Assembly: GCA_937877675.1 (NCBI GenBank)
Contig: CALEIS010000054.1
Span: 1 to 10,295 of the forward strand
Length of the DNA stretch: 10,295 nucleotides
Direction of reading: 5' to 3'
Source of the DNA: an uncultured Clostridia bacterium
GTDB lineage: Bacteria; Bacillota; Clostridia; Oscillospirales; Acutalibacteraceae
Shown here: positions 1 to 7,057 of the stretch, in pieces
How the letters are laid out: each line of letters begins with the position of its first letter
Numbering within the stretch: position 1 is the stretch's first letter
Made by a program: the position numbers and the translations under genes
Notes under the pieces: generated by a model
Seen by the model: only the letters and a program-made list of their open reading frames with translations
Told to the model about the DNA's origin: nothing
Database searches by the model: none

Positions 1-1951
1 GATTAAGGTAACACTTAAAGGCGACGTTATTAAAGAATACGAAGCTGGTACTACTATTGCAGAAATTGCTAAATCTATCGGTATGGGTTTATACAAATCT
101 GCTTGTGGTGGTAAAATCGACGGAAATTACTGTGATTTAAGAACACCTGTTAATTCAGATTGTGCTCTTGAAATCGTTACATTTGATGAAATTGAGGGTA
201 AAAAGACTTTCTGGCATACTGCTTCTCACATTATGGCACAGGCAGTTAAAAGACTTTATCCTGATGTAAAACTTGCTATTGGTCCATCAGTTGACAACGG
301 TTTCTATTATGACTTTGATTCAGAGGTTTCATTCACACCTGAAATTCTTGAAAAAATCGAAGCAGAGATGAAGAAAATCGTTAAAGAAGACTTAGCACTC
401 GAAAAATTTGAACTCTCCCCTGCTGAAGCACTCGCCATGATGGAAGAAAAGGGAGAAATCTACAAGGTTGAACTTATCAAAGAACACGCTGACAAGGGTG
501 AAGCAATTTCATTCTACAAACAGGGTGAATTCGTTGAACTTTGTGCAGGTCCTCACCTTATGTCAACAGGTGCTGTTAAAGCATTCAAGCTTACTGCTTG
601 TACAGGTGCTTACTGGAGAGGTAACGAAAAGAACAAGATGCTCCAGAGAATTTATGCGACTGCATTCCCAAAACAAGCAGCCCTTGATGAGCATTTAGCA
701 CAGCTTGAAGAAGCAAGAAAACGTGACCACAACAAACTCGGTCGTGAACTTGAACTTTTCACAACAAACGAACTTATCGGTCAAGGTCTTCCAATTATGC
801 TTCCAAAGGGTGCAAGAATCATTCAGTTGCTCCAGAGATTCGTTGAAGACGAAGAACAGAAGCGTGGTTGGTTGCTTACAAAGACACCATTCATGGCTAA
901 GAGCGACCTCTATAAAGTTTCAGGTCACTGGGACCACTATCGTGATGGTATGTTTGTACTTGGTGATGCAGACCAGGCAGAAGCAAACAATGAAGAAATT
1001 TTTGCTCTCCGTCCTATGACTTGCCCATTCCAGTATCAGGCATATCTCAACAGACCTCGTTCATATCGTGACCTTCCATTGAGATATAACGAAACATCAA
1101 CTCTTTTCCGTAACGAAGCATCAGGCGAAATGCATGGTCTTATCCGTGTTCGTCAGTTCACAATTTCAGAAGGTCACTTAATGTGTACTCCTGAACAGCT
1201 TGAAGACGAATTCAGAGGTTGTCTTGAACTTGCTATTTATATGCTTAAAACACTTGGTCTTTACGAAGATGTTTCATATCGTTTCTCACAGTGGGACCCT
1301 GCTGATACAGATAAATACATCGGTACACCTGAACAATGGGATGAAGCACAGGGAATTATGGGTAAAATCCTTGATAACCTTGGCATTAAATATGCTATCG
1401 GTGTTGGTGAAGCTGCTTTCTATGGCCCTAAACTCGACATTCAGATTAAAAATGTATTTGGTAAAGAAGATACACTTATCACAATTCAGGTTGACCAGCT
1501 TCTTGCAGAAAAATTCGGTATGGAATACACAGCAAAAGATGGCACAAAGAAAAATCCATACATTATTCACAGAACATCAATCGGTTGTTACGAGCGTACA
1601 CTTGCTCTTCTTATCGAAAAGTATGCTGGTGCATTCCCACTTTGGCTTGCTCCTGAACAAGTAAGAATTCTCCCAATCGCTGACCGTCATCATGACCGCT
1701 CATTCGAAATTAAGGCTGAACTTGAAAAGATGGGTATGCGTGTTACTGTTGACGACAGAAGTGAAAAGACAGGTTACAAAATCCGTGAGTCAAGACTTCA
1801 GAAACTTCCATATTGGATTATTGTTGGTGACAAGGAAGTTGAAGATGGCTCAGTATCAGTAAGCAAACGTGGTCAGGGTGACATTGGTTCAATGAACTTT
1901 GATGACTTTGCAAATATGCTTAAGGAAGAAATCGAGAATAAAGTAAGATAA
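1..1951 (+). CDS. thrS: Threonine--tRNA ligase, 5' end just cut by window
   Basis: This class II synthetase charges tRNA-Thr with threonine in the cytoplasm. The frame is open from base 2 (Ile-Lys-Val-Thr-Leu-Lys-Gly-Asp), the usual start of the N-terminal TGS domain. Base 1 is G, so the initiator ATG almost certainly spans the window edge, giving about 650 residues (E. coli has 642). The internal ATG at 83 would delete half the TGS domain and has no ribosome binding site. In full-length numbering the editing-domain residues are H73, H77, C182 and H186, the same positions as in E. coli. The zinc ligands are C342, H393 and H524, and the motif 2 arginine is R371. The C-terminal anticodon-binding domain follows WLAPEQV. 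The usual MNCPGH around the zinc Cys is MTCPFQ, and RGFTQDDAH is RQFTISEGH, a variant I recall from clostridial ThrS. Any T-box would lie upstream of the window. The stop is 10 bp before the next gene. Confidence 0.97.
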   Translation, partial: IKVTLKGDVIKEYEAGTTIAEIAKSIGMGLYKSACGGKIDGNYCDLRTPVNSDCALEIVTFDEIEGKKTFWHTASHIMAQAVKRLYPDVKLAIGPSVDNGFYYDFDSEVSFTPEILEKIEAEMKKIVKEDLALEKFELSPAEALAMMEEKGEIYKVELIKEHADKGEAISFYKQGEFVELCAGPHLMSTGAVKAFKLTACTGAYWRGNEKNKMLQRIYATAFPKQAALDEHLAQLEEARKRDHNKLGRELELFTTNELIGQGLPIMLPKGARIIQLLQRFVEDEEQKRGWLLTKTPFMAKSDLYKVSGHWDHYRDGMFVLGDADQAEANNEEIFALRPMTCPFQYQAYLNRPRSYRDLPLRYNETSTLFRNEASGEMHGLIRVRQFTISEGHLMCTPEQLEDEFRGCLELAIYMLKTLGLYEDVSYRFSQWDPADTDKYIGTPEQWDEAQGIMGKILDNLGIKYAIGVGEAAFYGPKLDIQIKNVFGKEDTLITIQVDQLLAEKFGMEYTAKDGTKKNPYIIHRTSIGCYERTLALLIEKYAGAFPLWLAPEQVRILPIADRHHDRSFEIKAELEKMGMRVTVDDRSEKTGYKIRESRLQKLPYWIIVGDKEVEDGSVSVSKRGQGDIGSMNFDDFANMLKEEIENKVR

Positions 1952-1961
1952 GGGGTAAATT

Positions 1962-3569
1962 ATGAGAAATCCACTTACCGTAACGGTTATTACCGACACA
2001 CATTATTATTCAAAGAAACTCGGCACATCCGGTGAAGCTTATGAAATCGCCAACAACAAAAGTGGCGTTTTGTTAGCTCAAGCAGCAGAAATGCTTGAGG
2101 CAGCATTTTCACAAATCGCAAAAGACGACAGAACTGACATTGTGCTTCTTTCAGGCGACACCACAAGTAACGGCGACTTTGATTCACACTACGAATTTAT
2201 CGAAATGCTCCGTGGTCTTAAAGAAAAAGGCAAGAGAGTTTACGTTCTTACTGCAACTCACGACTATCAATGGGAAGGTGTTCACCACAAATATGTGGGA
2301 GATGAAAGAGTGCCTACCCCTGCTGCTAAACGTGAAGACCTTTTTGATATGTACAAGGAATTCGGTCCTGACGAGGCTATTGCAGTTCACAGACAAAGTA
2401 TGTCATATATTATTCAGTTGCAGGATGGTTACAGACTTTTTGCACTTAACGACGACACAAACCTTAATGGTAAGAGTGGTTTTTCTGATGAACTTTTTGA
2501 GTGGATTAAGGAACAGATTGCCGATGCAAAGGCAAATAATCAGTTTATCGTAGCTATGACACACCACCCTCTTATTGCTCCATCACCTATGTATGAAATC
2601 ATTGGTCGTGGCGATATGATGGGTGACTACGATATCCGCCGTGAGCAACTTGCTGACTTAGGCGTTCAATTTATGCTCACAGGTCATACTCATGTTCATG
2701 ATATTGATAAACATGTAAGTCCAAAAGGCAACTATTTCTATGATATTTCAACTGCTTCAACAGTTGGTTACCCAGGAACTATCAGAACAGTTGTTTTTGA
2801 TGCAGATAACAATGTTGTAACTACAACGACTGACCTTGTTACTGAGCCTGTTAAGTTTGATACAAAGGGTAAAGATTTGCAGACTTATCTTGCTGACCAT
2901 ATGGTTGGTATGATTAGAGATGTAATTAAGGCTGCCGGTGAAGATATTGATAAATTCGCAGATATGGCAACTGCAATCAGTATCAAGAAAAAAGCAAGTT
3001 ACAAAATCGGTTGGATTTTAAAACCAATCTTCCGTTTCCTTAACAAACTTAAAATTGGTACTGTTGGTAATTGGACTCGAGCAGAAACAGGACTTAAAAA
3101 GGAAGATTATGCAAATATTAAAGATAAAAGTGTAGTTGACTTTATTGTTGATATCGTTCTTAATCTTTTTGGTGGCAAAAATCTTTACACACCTGACGAT
3201 AATGAATACAAAATTGCAATCGGACTTATCAATATTATCGATTCAATTATAAAGGTATTACATATCCCACTTAAAAAGCTTGTGCGAGTTTCAGATACAG
3301 TTCGTGGAATCATTGAACCATTACTTTACAACGCAGGTATCCCCGCTTATGATGCGATTATTCCGATTATGCCTGTATATGAGGGTGATGAAGTAGGTCC
3401 TCAACCTGAACCACCAGTAAAACCAACAACAGTTAAGGATAGTAAGAAAGGTCTTCCAATTGTTATTATTACAATTCTCCTTGTTCTTATTTTCTGGTTC
3501 CCACTTCTCATACTCCTTCTTATTGGCTTTATCATTAACCAAATAAAATATGGTAAGTATCTTAAATAA
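1962..3569 (+). CDS. Calcineurin-like metallophosphoesterase with C-terminal membrane anchor
   Basis: This 535-residue protein is a probable phosphatase or phosphodiesterase of unknown substrate. The metallophosphoesterase core occupies about residues 1-290. Visible metal-site motifs are D12-x-H14, G65-D66, H201-H202 and G241-H242-T-H244. The third motif, normally GNHD/E, reads A98-T99-H100-D101, so the metal-binding Asn is replaced by Thr. Residues 300-470 have no domain I recognise and look mostly helical. A Pro-rich linker (about 474-496) leads to one very hydrophobic segment (about 497-525) and a short basic end. There is no N-terminal signal peptide. The expected topology is therefore a cytoplasmic enzyme anchored at the membrane by its tail, which is inference. 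The ATG at 1962 follows an AGGGG site at 1951-1955 that overlaps the thrS stop region, so the gene is very likely co-transcribed with thrS. A terminator follows at once. Confidence 0.88.
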   Translation: MRNPLTVTVITDTHYYSKKLGTSGEAYEIANNKSGVLLAQAAEMLEAAFSQIAKDDRTDIVLLSGDTTSNGDFDSHYEFIEMLRGLKEKGKRVYVLTATHDYQWEGVHHKYVGDERVPTPAAKREDLFDMYKEFGPDEAIAVHRQSMSYIIQLQDGYRLFALNDDTNLNGKSGFSDELFEWIKEQIADAKANNQFIVAMTHHPLIAPSPMYEIIGRGDMMGDYDIRREQLADLGVQFMLTGHTHVHDIDKHVSPKGNYFYDISTASTVGYPGTIRTVVFDADNNVVTTTTDLVTEPVKFDTKGKDLQTYLADHMVGMIRDVIKAAGEDIDKFADMATAISIKKKASYKIGWILKPIFRFLNKLKIGTVGNWTRAETGLKKEDYANIKDKSVVDFIVDIVLNLFGGKNLYTPDDNEYKIAIGLINIIDSIIKVLHIPLKKLVRVSDTVRGIIEPLLYNAGIPAYDAIIPIMPVYEGDEVGPQPEPPVKPTTVKDSKKGLPIVIITILLVLIFWFPLLILLLIGFIINQIKYGKYLK

Positions 3570-3574
3570 AATAC

Positions 3575-3607
3575 AAAGAGGCAACACAATGTGTTGTCTC
3601 TTTTTTT
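3575..3607 (+). terminator. Intrinsic terminator of thrS-phosphoesterase unit
   Basis: The arm at 3575-3587 pairs with 3591-3603 as a 13-bp stem with one G-T wobble and a 3-nt AAT loop. A run of seven T at 3601-3607 overlaps the base of the stem. It begins 6 bp after the phosphoesterase stop codon. Confidence 0.9.
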
Positions 3608-3625
3608 GATACATGTAATTATATT

Positions 3626-3643
3626 GATAAATTTGAATTTATC
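3626..3643. repeat. Short AT-rich palindrome
   Basis: An 18-bp inverted repeat has arms GATAAATT and AATTTATC around TG. It sits between the terminator and the GC-rich repeat, has no T-run on either strand and no assigned role. It may be the outer part of the hairpin chain that follows. Confidence 0.55.
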
Positions 3644-3765
3644 GGGGAGATTCAATCCCCCCTTCCGTCACCTACGGTGACACCTTCCCCTCGTAGGGGG
3701 AAGGCTATATTGGGCTCCACCCTTGAGGGGGAGCTGGCAAATGCGTAGCATTTGACTGAGGGGGG
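3644..3765. repeat. Composite hairpin repeat bounded by C6 and G6 runs
   Basis: This non-coding, GC-rich island lies in AT-rich DNA. Successive hairpins are 3644-3660 (GGGGA/TCCCC), 3667-3681 (GTCACC-TAC-GGTGAC), 3683-3704 (CCTTCCCC/GGGGAAGG), 3714-3734 (GCTCC+CCC/GGG+GGAGC, one bulged A) and 3738-3754 (CAAATGC-GTA-GCATTTG). The run of six C at 3657-3662 and of six G at 3760-3765 form ends that can pair over the whole 109-bp core. I recall similar dispersed elements between genes of Faecalibacterium and other Ruminococcaceae. That recollection is unverified, and no second copy is present here. It may be a MITE-like or REP-like element, or an RNA-stability or termination structure. Confidence 0.75.
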
Positions 3766-3950
3766 TAAAATATTAAACATCCCAACTAACTCCAATCTGT
3801 AGAAACATTTTGTAGTTGAACACCGTTTTTTCTGATACAAATCTCGATTTTTCATTTGTGCATACAAACGAAATTTATGTATTATTTTTTACTTTTCTCA
3901 CAATAAAATTGATATTTTTACAATTTAAAAACATTTTCTCTTACAACTTC
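3766..3950. other. AT-rich intergenic DNA, nothing assigned
   Basis: There is no credible gene here. Short open frames on both strands lack ribosome binding sites and are rich in Phe, Ile and Leu, as expected of AT-rich DNA. I see no RNA gene or strong hairpin. The promoter of the next gene begins directly after. Confidence 0.6.
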
Positions 3951-3979
3951 TTGATTTTTCCACAAAATAGTTATATAAT
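3951..3979 (+). promoter_or_regulatory. Sigma-A-like promoter of the PHP gene
   Basis: The -35 is TTGATT at 3951-3956, the spacer is 17 bp and the -10 is TATAAT (perfect consensus) at 3974-3979. Transcription would start near 3986, leaving a leader of about 65 nt before the ribosome binding site and TTG start. Confidence 0.7.
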
Positions 3980-4050
3980 TGTGTTATATATTGAGGTAAT
4001 TGTACGCATTTTTAGTAAAAGTTTATAATCACAACTTGGAGGGTTTAGTT

Positions 4051-4926
4051 TTGAGCGGAGATTTACATTGTCACACAAGATTATCTGACGGCACATTAGG
4101 CATTGAAGATATTATTACACTTGCAAAGAAAAAAGGCGTTGAAACAATCGCTATTACAGACCATGACTGTCTTGCGGGAACTGTTCGTGGTAAAATAATC
4201 GGTGCTCGTCAAGGTGTTCAGGTTATTCCTGGCGTTGAATTGTCTGCAACTGATGAAAAAAATAATAAAAACGTACATATTTTATGCTATCTTCCTGATG
4301 CACCAGATATGCTTGAAGGTCTTTGTAAAAGAAACTCTCTCGCTCGTAAAAAGGCAAGTCACTTTATGATGCTTCAAACTGTTAAACGTTTCCCTATCAC
4401 TACTGAATTCATTATGAAATGTGCGACTGGCTCAACAAACCTTTATAAGAAACATATTATGCAGGCTCTTATTGAATGTGGTTATACTGATTCTTTCAAT
4501 GGTGAACTCTACAATTCTTTGTTCTCAAAAGAAAGTGAAAATAACATTCTTATTGTTCCTAAATATGAAAATGTTAAGGATGTTATCAATACAATTCACA
4601 CTGCTGGTGGTATTGCGATTCTCGCCCACCCTGTAAAGAGTGGATGCCTTGATATTTTAGACGACTTCGTTGAATATGGTATTGATGGTATTGAGATTTT
4701 CCATCCAAGTGCTAACGAAGAACAACAGGCAATACTTAAAAAATATGCAACAAAGAAAAAGATTCTTGCAACAGGCGGAAGTGATTTCCACGGTTTATAT
4801 AATGAATATGTAGTTTCAATCGGTGATTATACAACACCTGATGACTTATTACATTCATTACTTACATACAAATCAAAGAAAAAGAGATTAGAAAAGAAGT
4901 TGGCTAATCAAGCTGCTGCCGAATAA
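4051..4926 (+). CDS. PHP-domain phosphoesterase (RNase AM/YciV-like)
   Basis: This 291-residue metal-dependent phosphoesterase of the PHP superfamily is cytoplasmic. Metal-binding motifs are all present: D4-L-H6-C-H8 with S12-D13-G, T36-D37-H38-D39, G61-V-E63, H76, A192-H193-P194 and G243-S-D245-F-H247. Size and motif order fit the YciV/RNase AM group (nucleoside 3',5'-bisphosphate phosphatase or 5'-3' exoribonuclease). The exact substrate is inferred only from family resemblance. The start is TTG at 4051, 7 nt after a strong GGAGGG (4038-4043), and the PHP signature then begins at residue 4. An upstream in-frame TTG at 4000 has no such site and would add 17 unrelated residues. The basic, Lys-rich C-terminus follows the domain. 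The next gene begins 33 bp downstream with no terminator between, so the two form a likely operon. Confidence 0.88.
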   Translation: MSGDLHCHTRLSDGTLGIEDIITLAKKKGVETIAITDHDCLAGTVRGKIIGARQGVQVIPGVELSATDEKNNKNVHILCYLPDAPDMLEGLCKRNSLARKKASHFMMLQTVKRFPITTEFIMKCATGSTNLYKKHIMQALIECGYTDSFNGELYNSLFSKESENNILIVPKYENVKDVINTIHTAGGIAILAHPVKSGCLDILDDFVEYGIDGIEIFHPSANEEQQAILKKYATKKKILATGGSDFHGLYNEYVVSIGDYTTPDDLLHSLLTYKSKKKRLEKKLANQAAAE

Positions 4927-4959
4927 ACTATTATTACAGATAAAACAAGGAGGTTTATT

Positions 4960-5529
4960 ATGCTCTTTGATGATAGCGACATTAAAATCTTCAACGACGG
5001 TGGAGCAAACGAAGAAGCACCACACGAAGTTAATATTATTGCTGAAATGACAAAGCATAGAAGCAACGGAAACATTTTAAAAGCTAAACAGCTCGGTCGT
5101 CATCTTGCAGAAATTTTTGTTGACGAGCCAAGTTTGCTTTCTCAACTTGAAGGTGAAGTTGGTAAAATCCAATGTGATGATGACGATATGTACCAAATTA
5201 AGGTACTTCTCGTTTTTACTGCAGAATATTGCATAAATCGTTTTCTTCCTGCTACCCTTTTGTCTAACACAGCAGTTAACGCATTATATGATACTGTAAT
5301 AAAAAAAGCTGCAGAGTTTTACGACAGACTTGATGATGCTGCAGAATATAGTTTTTATTATCTTGCAGTTAGAAAAGCCGTCAACATCTCTAAAAATATT
5401 GGTATTTCCTTTGCTATGCTCTGTGGTGAGGATAAAAACGAATATTACACAAACCTTGGTCAGCGTCTTTTTGAGGTTGCTGAGCACGAGATTGAGAAAA
5501 TCGTTGAAAGTTATTCTTTCGAAAAATAA
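4960..5529 (+). CDS. Hypothetical protein, 189 residues
   Basis: I do not recognise a family. The gene is well supported: ATG at 4960, a perfect AAGGAGG at 4947-4953 with 6-nt spacing, codon use like its neighbours, and a terminator right after. The protein is acidic and probably all-helical and soluble, with no signal peptide and no clear membrane segment. Residues 1-25 are acidic and probably flexible. A run of four Asp lies near residues 73-76. The C-terminal half has many aromatic residues (EFYDRL, SFYYLA, EYYTNL) and a FAMLCG segment. Its position behind the PHP phosphoesterase suggests shared expression. A functional link is only a guess. Confidence 0.8.
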   Translation: MLFDDSDIKIFNDGGANEEAPHEVNIIAEMTKHRSNGNILKAKQLGRHLAEIFVDEPSLLSQLEGEVGKIQCDDDDMYQIKVLLVFTAEYCINRFLPATLLSNTAVNALYDTVIKKAAEFYDRLDDAAEYSFYYLAVRKAVNISKNIGISFAMLCGEDKNEYYTNLGQRLFEVAEHEIEKIVESYSFEK

Positions 5530-5538
5530 AAAAATAAA

Positions 5539-5575
5539 AGCAGTTGTGGGAATTAACCTACAACTGCTTATTTTT
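5539..5575. terminator. Bidirectional terminator between convergent genes
   Basis: The stem 5539-5550 pairs with 5557-5568 (12 bp, one G-T wobble) around the loop AATTAA. T-rich tracts follow on both strands: 5569-5575 on +, and the A-rich 5522-5538 read as T on -. It serves the 189-residue gene on + and mgtE on -, whose stop codon at 5574-5576 touches it. Confidence 0.88.
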
Positions 5576-6914
5576 ATAAATTCAATACAGATGATGCGAT
5601 TGCAAAGTATATTAAAAGTGTTACAGCATCTACAATGGTGGAAATAAACGGGCTTGACATTACCGCTGGGTCAAAGCCTATTTTTTTTGCGATAACAGGC
5701 AAGATTGAGCCGACAACCTTTGCAAACACAACAGCTGCAATCATTGTAACACTTACAACGAGTGACATTTTCCAACCAATATCGTCAAATATCATCAATT
5801 TTGCAAAATTGACTACTGCAAGTGCTATACCACATACCAATGCGATAAAAAACTCTTTAAGCATAACTTTCAAAGTGTCTTTAAATTCAATTTCTCCCAA
5901 AGAAAGTCCACGGATAATTGTTGATGATGACTGATTACCACAGTTACCACAAGTACCAGTAAGCATTGGAATAAAGGCTGTTAATGCAACACAAGCCGTC
6001 AAAGCACCCTCGAAATGGCTAATTATTTTCTCTGTAAAAGTAGCTGACACCATCAAAAGCATAAGCCATGGGATACGCTTTTTAAAATTTTCAAAAACAC
6101 TCATTTTAAGATATGGCTTATCAGTTGGGGTAATACCGGCCATCAATTCCATATCCTCTGTGACTTCTTCCTGCAAAACGTCGATAGCGTCATCGACTGT
6201 GATGATACCCACAAGACGATTTTCTCCGTCAACAACAGGCAAAACAACCAAGTCGTATTTTTGGAAAATATCTGCAACGATTTCCTTATCTTCATGTGTT
6301 GTTACAGAGATTACGTTATCTTCCATAATCTCACGTATTTCAGCATTTTCATCAGCAAGAAGCAAATCTTTAACTGTTACATAACCCTTTAATTTTCTTT
6401 TACTGTCGGTCACATAACAAGTATAAATTGTTTCTTTATCAACACCAGTTCTGCGAATTCTTGTGAAAGCATCAGCAACTGTCATTCCCCTTTTAAGGTC
6501 AACATACTCGATAGTCATCATACTACCTGCTGAATCCTCAGGGTATTTAAGAATTTCATTGATGCTCTTACGTGTTTCTGGGTCAGTATGTTTTAAGATA
6601 CGCTTTACAAGTGTTGCTGGCATTTCCTCAATAAGGTCAACAGCATCGTCCACGTATAATTCGTCAAGAACTTCACGAAGCTCCGAGTCACTGAATGCTC
6701 GGATAAGTTGTTCCTGATATTCTGGCTCCATATTAACAAAAACCTCTGCAGCCAACTCTTTGTTGAGCAAACGATAAATAAGAGTAAGGTCACGTTCTTC
6801 GAGTTCCATGAAAAGCTCAGCAATATCCTGCTCATTCATTTCGTCAAGAATTTCTTTTAACTCTTTCCATTTTTTATTATGCAAAAGTTCAGTTAAAACT
6901 TCATAAGTTTCCAT
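5574..6914 (-). CDS. mgtE: Magnesium transporter MgtE
   Basis: This 446-residue inner-membrane Mg2+ channel/transporter works as a homodimer gated by intracellular Mg2+. The N-terminal helical MgtE_N domain covers about 1-125, followed by two CBS domains (about 132-190 and 197-255, including the conserved YPEDSAGSMMT at 124-133). A linking helix leads to about five membrane segments from about 283 to 446. Pore features are G323-N-C-G-N-Q328 and the C-terminal SSPF...D429 segment. D429 aligns with the Mg2+-binding D432 of Thermus MgtE, whose length (about 450) is also matched. The start is ATG at 6914-6912, 8 nt after AAGGAG (6923-6928). It is transcribed alone from 7302, behind an M-box riboswitch and terminator, so expression should fall when Mg2+ is plentiful. 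Confidence 0.96.
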   Translation of the reverse strand: METYEVLTELLHNKKWKELKEILDEMNEQDIAELFMELEERDLTLIYRLLNKELAAEVFVNMEPEYQEQLIRAFSDSELREVLDELYVDDAVDLIEEMPATLVKRILKHTDPETRKSINEILKYPEDSAGSMMTIEYVDLKRGMTVADAFTRIRRTGVDKETIYTCYVTDSKRKLKGYVTVKDLLLADENAEIREIMEDNVISVTTHEDKEIVADIFQKYDLVVLPVVDGENRLVGIITVDDAIDVLQEEVTEDMELMAGITPTDKPYLKMSVFENFKKRIPWLMLLMVSATFTEKIISHFEGALTACVALTAFIPMLTGTCGNCGNQSSSTIIRGLSLGEIEFKDTLKVMLKEFFIALVCGIALAVVNFAKLMIFDDIGWKMSLVVSVTMIAAVVFAKVVGSILPVIAKKIGFDPAVMSSPFISTIVDAVTLLIYFAIASSVLNL

Positions 6915-6946
6915 TCATTTCACTCCTTAATATAATTTAAGTTTGT

Positions 6947-7006
6947 GAAACTCGGCGAGTATTTTAAAATATGCAGACACTGTCCGCAATAATACTCGGG
7001 GGTTTC
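6947..7006 (-). promoter_or_regulatory. Long hairpin in the mgtE leader
   Basis: On the minus-strand RNA, GAAAC (7006-7002) can pair with GTTTC (6951-6947). The 8-bp perfect stem CGAGTATT (6998-6991) pairs with AATACTCG (6963-6956). Inside lies a further hairpin at 6987-6973 (GCGGAC-AGT-GTCTGC, one wobble). It has no T-run, so it is not a terminator. Its 3' flank GTTTCAC (6951-6945) could instead pair with GTGAAAT (6923-6917) next to the mgtE ribosome binding site, so translational control is possible but unproven. Confidence 0.55.
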
Positions 7007-7032
7007 GCTATTGTACTTCGGTACGTGTCCAC
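6964..7032 (-). CDS. Possible 22-codon leader ORF upstream of mgtE
   Basis: The GTG at 7032-7030 sits 8 nt after AAGGAG (7041-7046), the same spacing as mgtE. It opens a frame of 22 codons (VDTYRSTIAKPPSIIADSVC, then two more residues) ending in TAA at 6966-6964. The ORF lies after the riboswitch terminator and before mgtE. Its first four codons resemble the mgtE N-terminus (METY). Its stop falls inside the long leader hairpin, so a translating ribosome would open that structure. It could be a regulatory leader peptide or a relic of a duplicated start site. Nothing proves translation, and there is no recognised homologue. Confidence 0.4.
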   Translation of the reverse strand: MDTYRSTIAKPPSIIADSVCIF

Positions 7033-7057
7033 AAATTTCACTCCTTTTTAAGTTAAA

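Larger units (their letters stand above)
6917..7046 (-). repeat. Duplicated translation-initiation region (two copies, 118 bp apart)
   Basis: On the minus strand the 12-mer AAGGAGTGAAAT occurs at 7046-7035 and again at 6928-6917. Similarity continues into the start codons: copy 1 reads GTG-GAC-ACG-TAC and copy 2 reads ATG-GAA-ACT-TAT, the true start of mgtE. The spacing is the same, and both encode initiator, acidic residue, Thr, Tyr. This looks like a small duplication of the mgtE start site that has since diverged, though chance convergence cannot be excluded. Confidence 0.6.

Noticed and set aside
83..85. ATG at 83 as the thrS start
   Set aside because: The TGS domain is already encoded from base 2, and the editing-residue numbering fits a start two bases before the window.
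1286..1570. Minus-strand open frame inside thrS
   Set aside because: It is the antisense shadow of a strongly conserved coding region, with no ribosome binding site or family match.
3626..3765. CRISPR-like repeat array
   Set aside because: The hairpins differ in sequence and are not separated by uniform spacers.
3652..3867. Minus-strand open frame across the hairpin repeat
   Set aside because: The frame depends on a GC-rich palindromic repeat, has no ribosome binding site, and resembles no protein.
3816..4028. Plus-strand Phe/Ile-rich open frame before the PHP gene
   Set aside because: The composition is that of AT-rich intergenic DNA, it overlaps the promoter, and it has no ribosome binding site.
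4024..4029. TATAAT as a -10 for the PHP gene
   Set aside because: Transcription would start on the ribosome binding site, and the matching -35 is poor. The 3951-3979 promoter is better.
4000..4050. Upstream TTG start for the PHP gene
   Set aside because: There is no Shine-Dalgarno there. The TTG at 4051 has GGAGGG at 7-nt spacing and puts the PHP signature at the N-terminus as usual.
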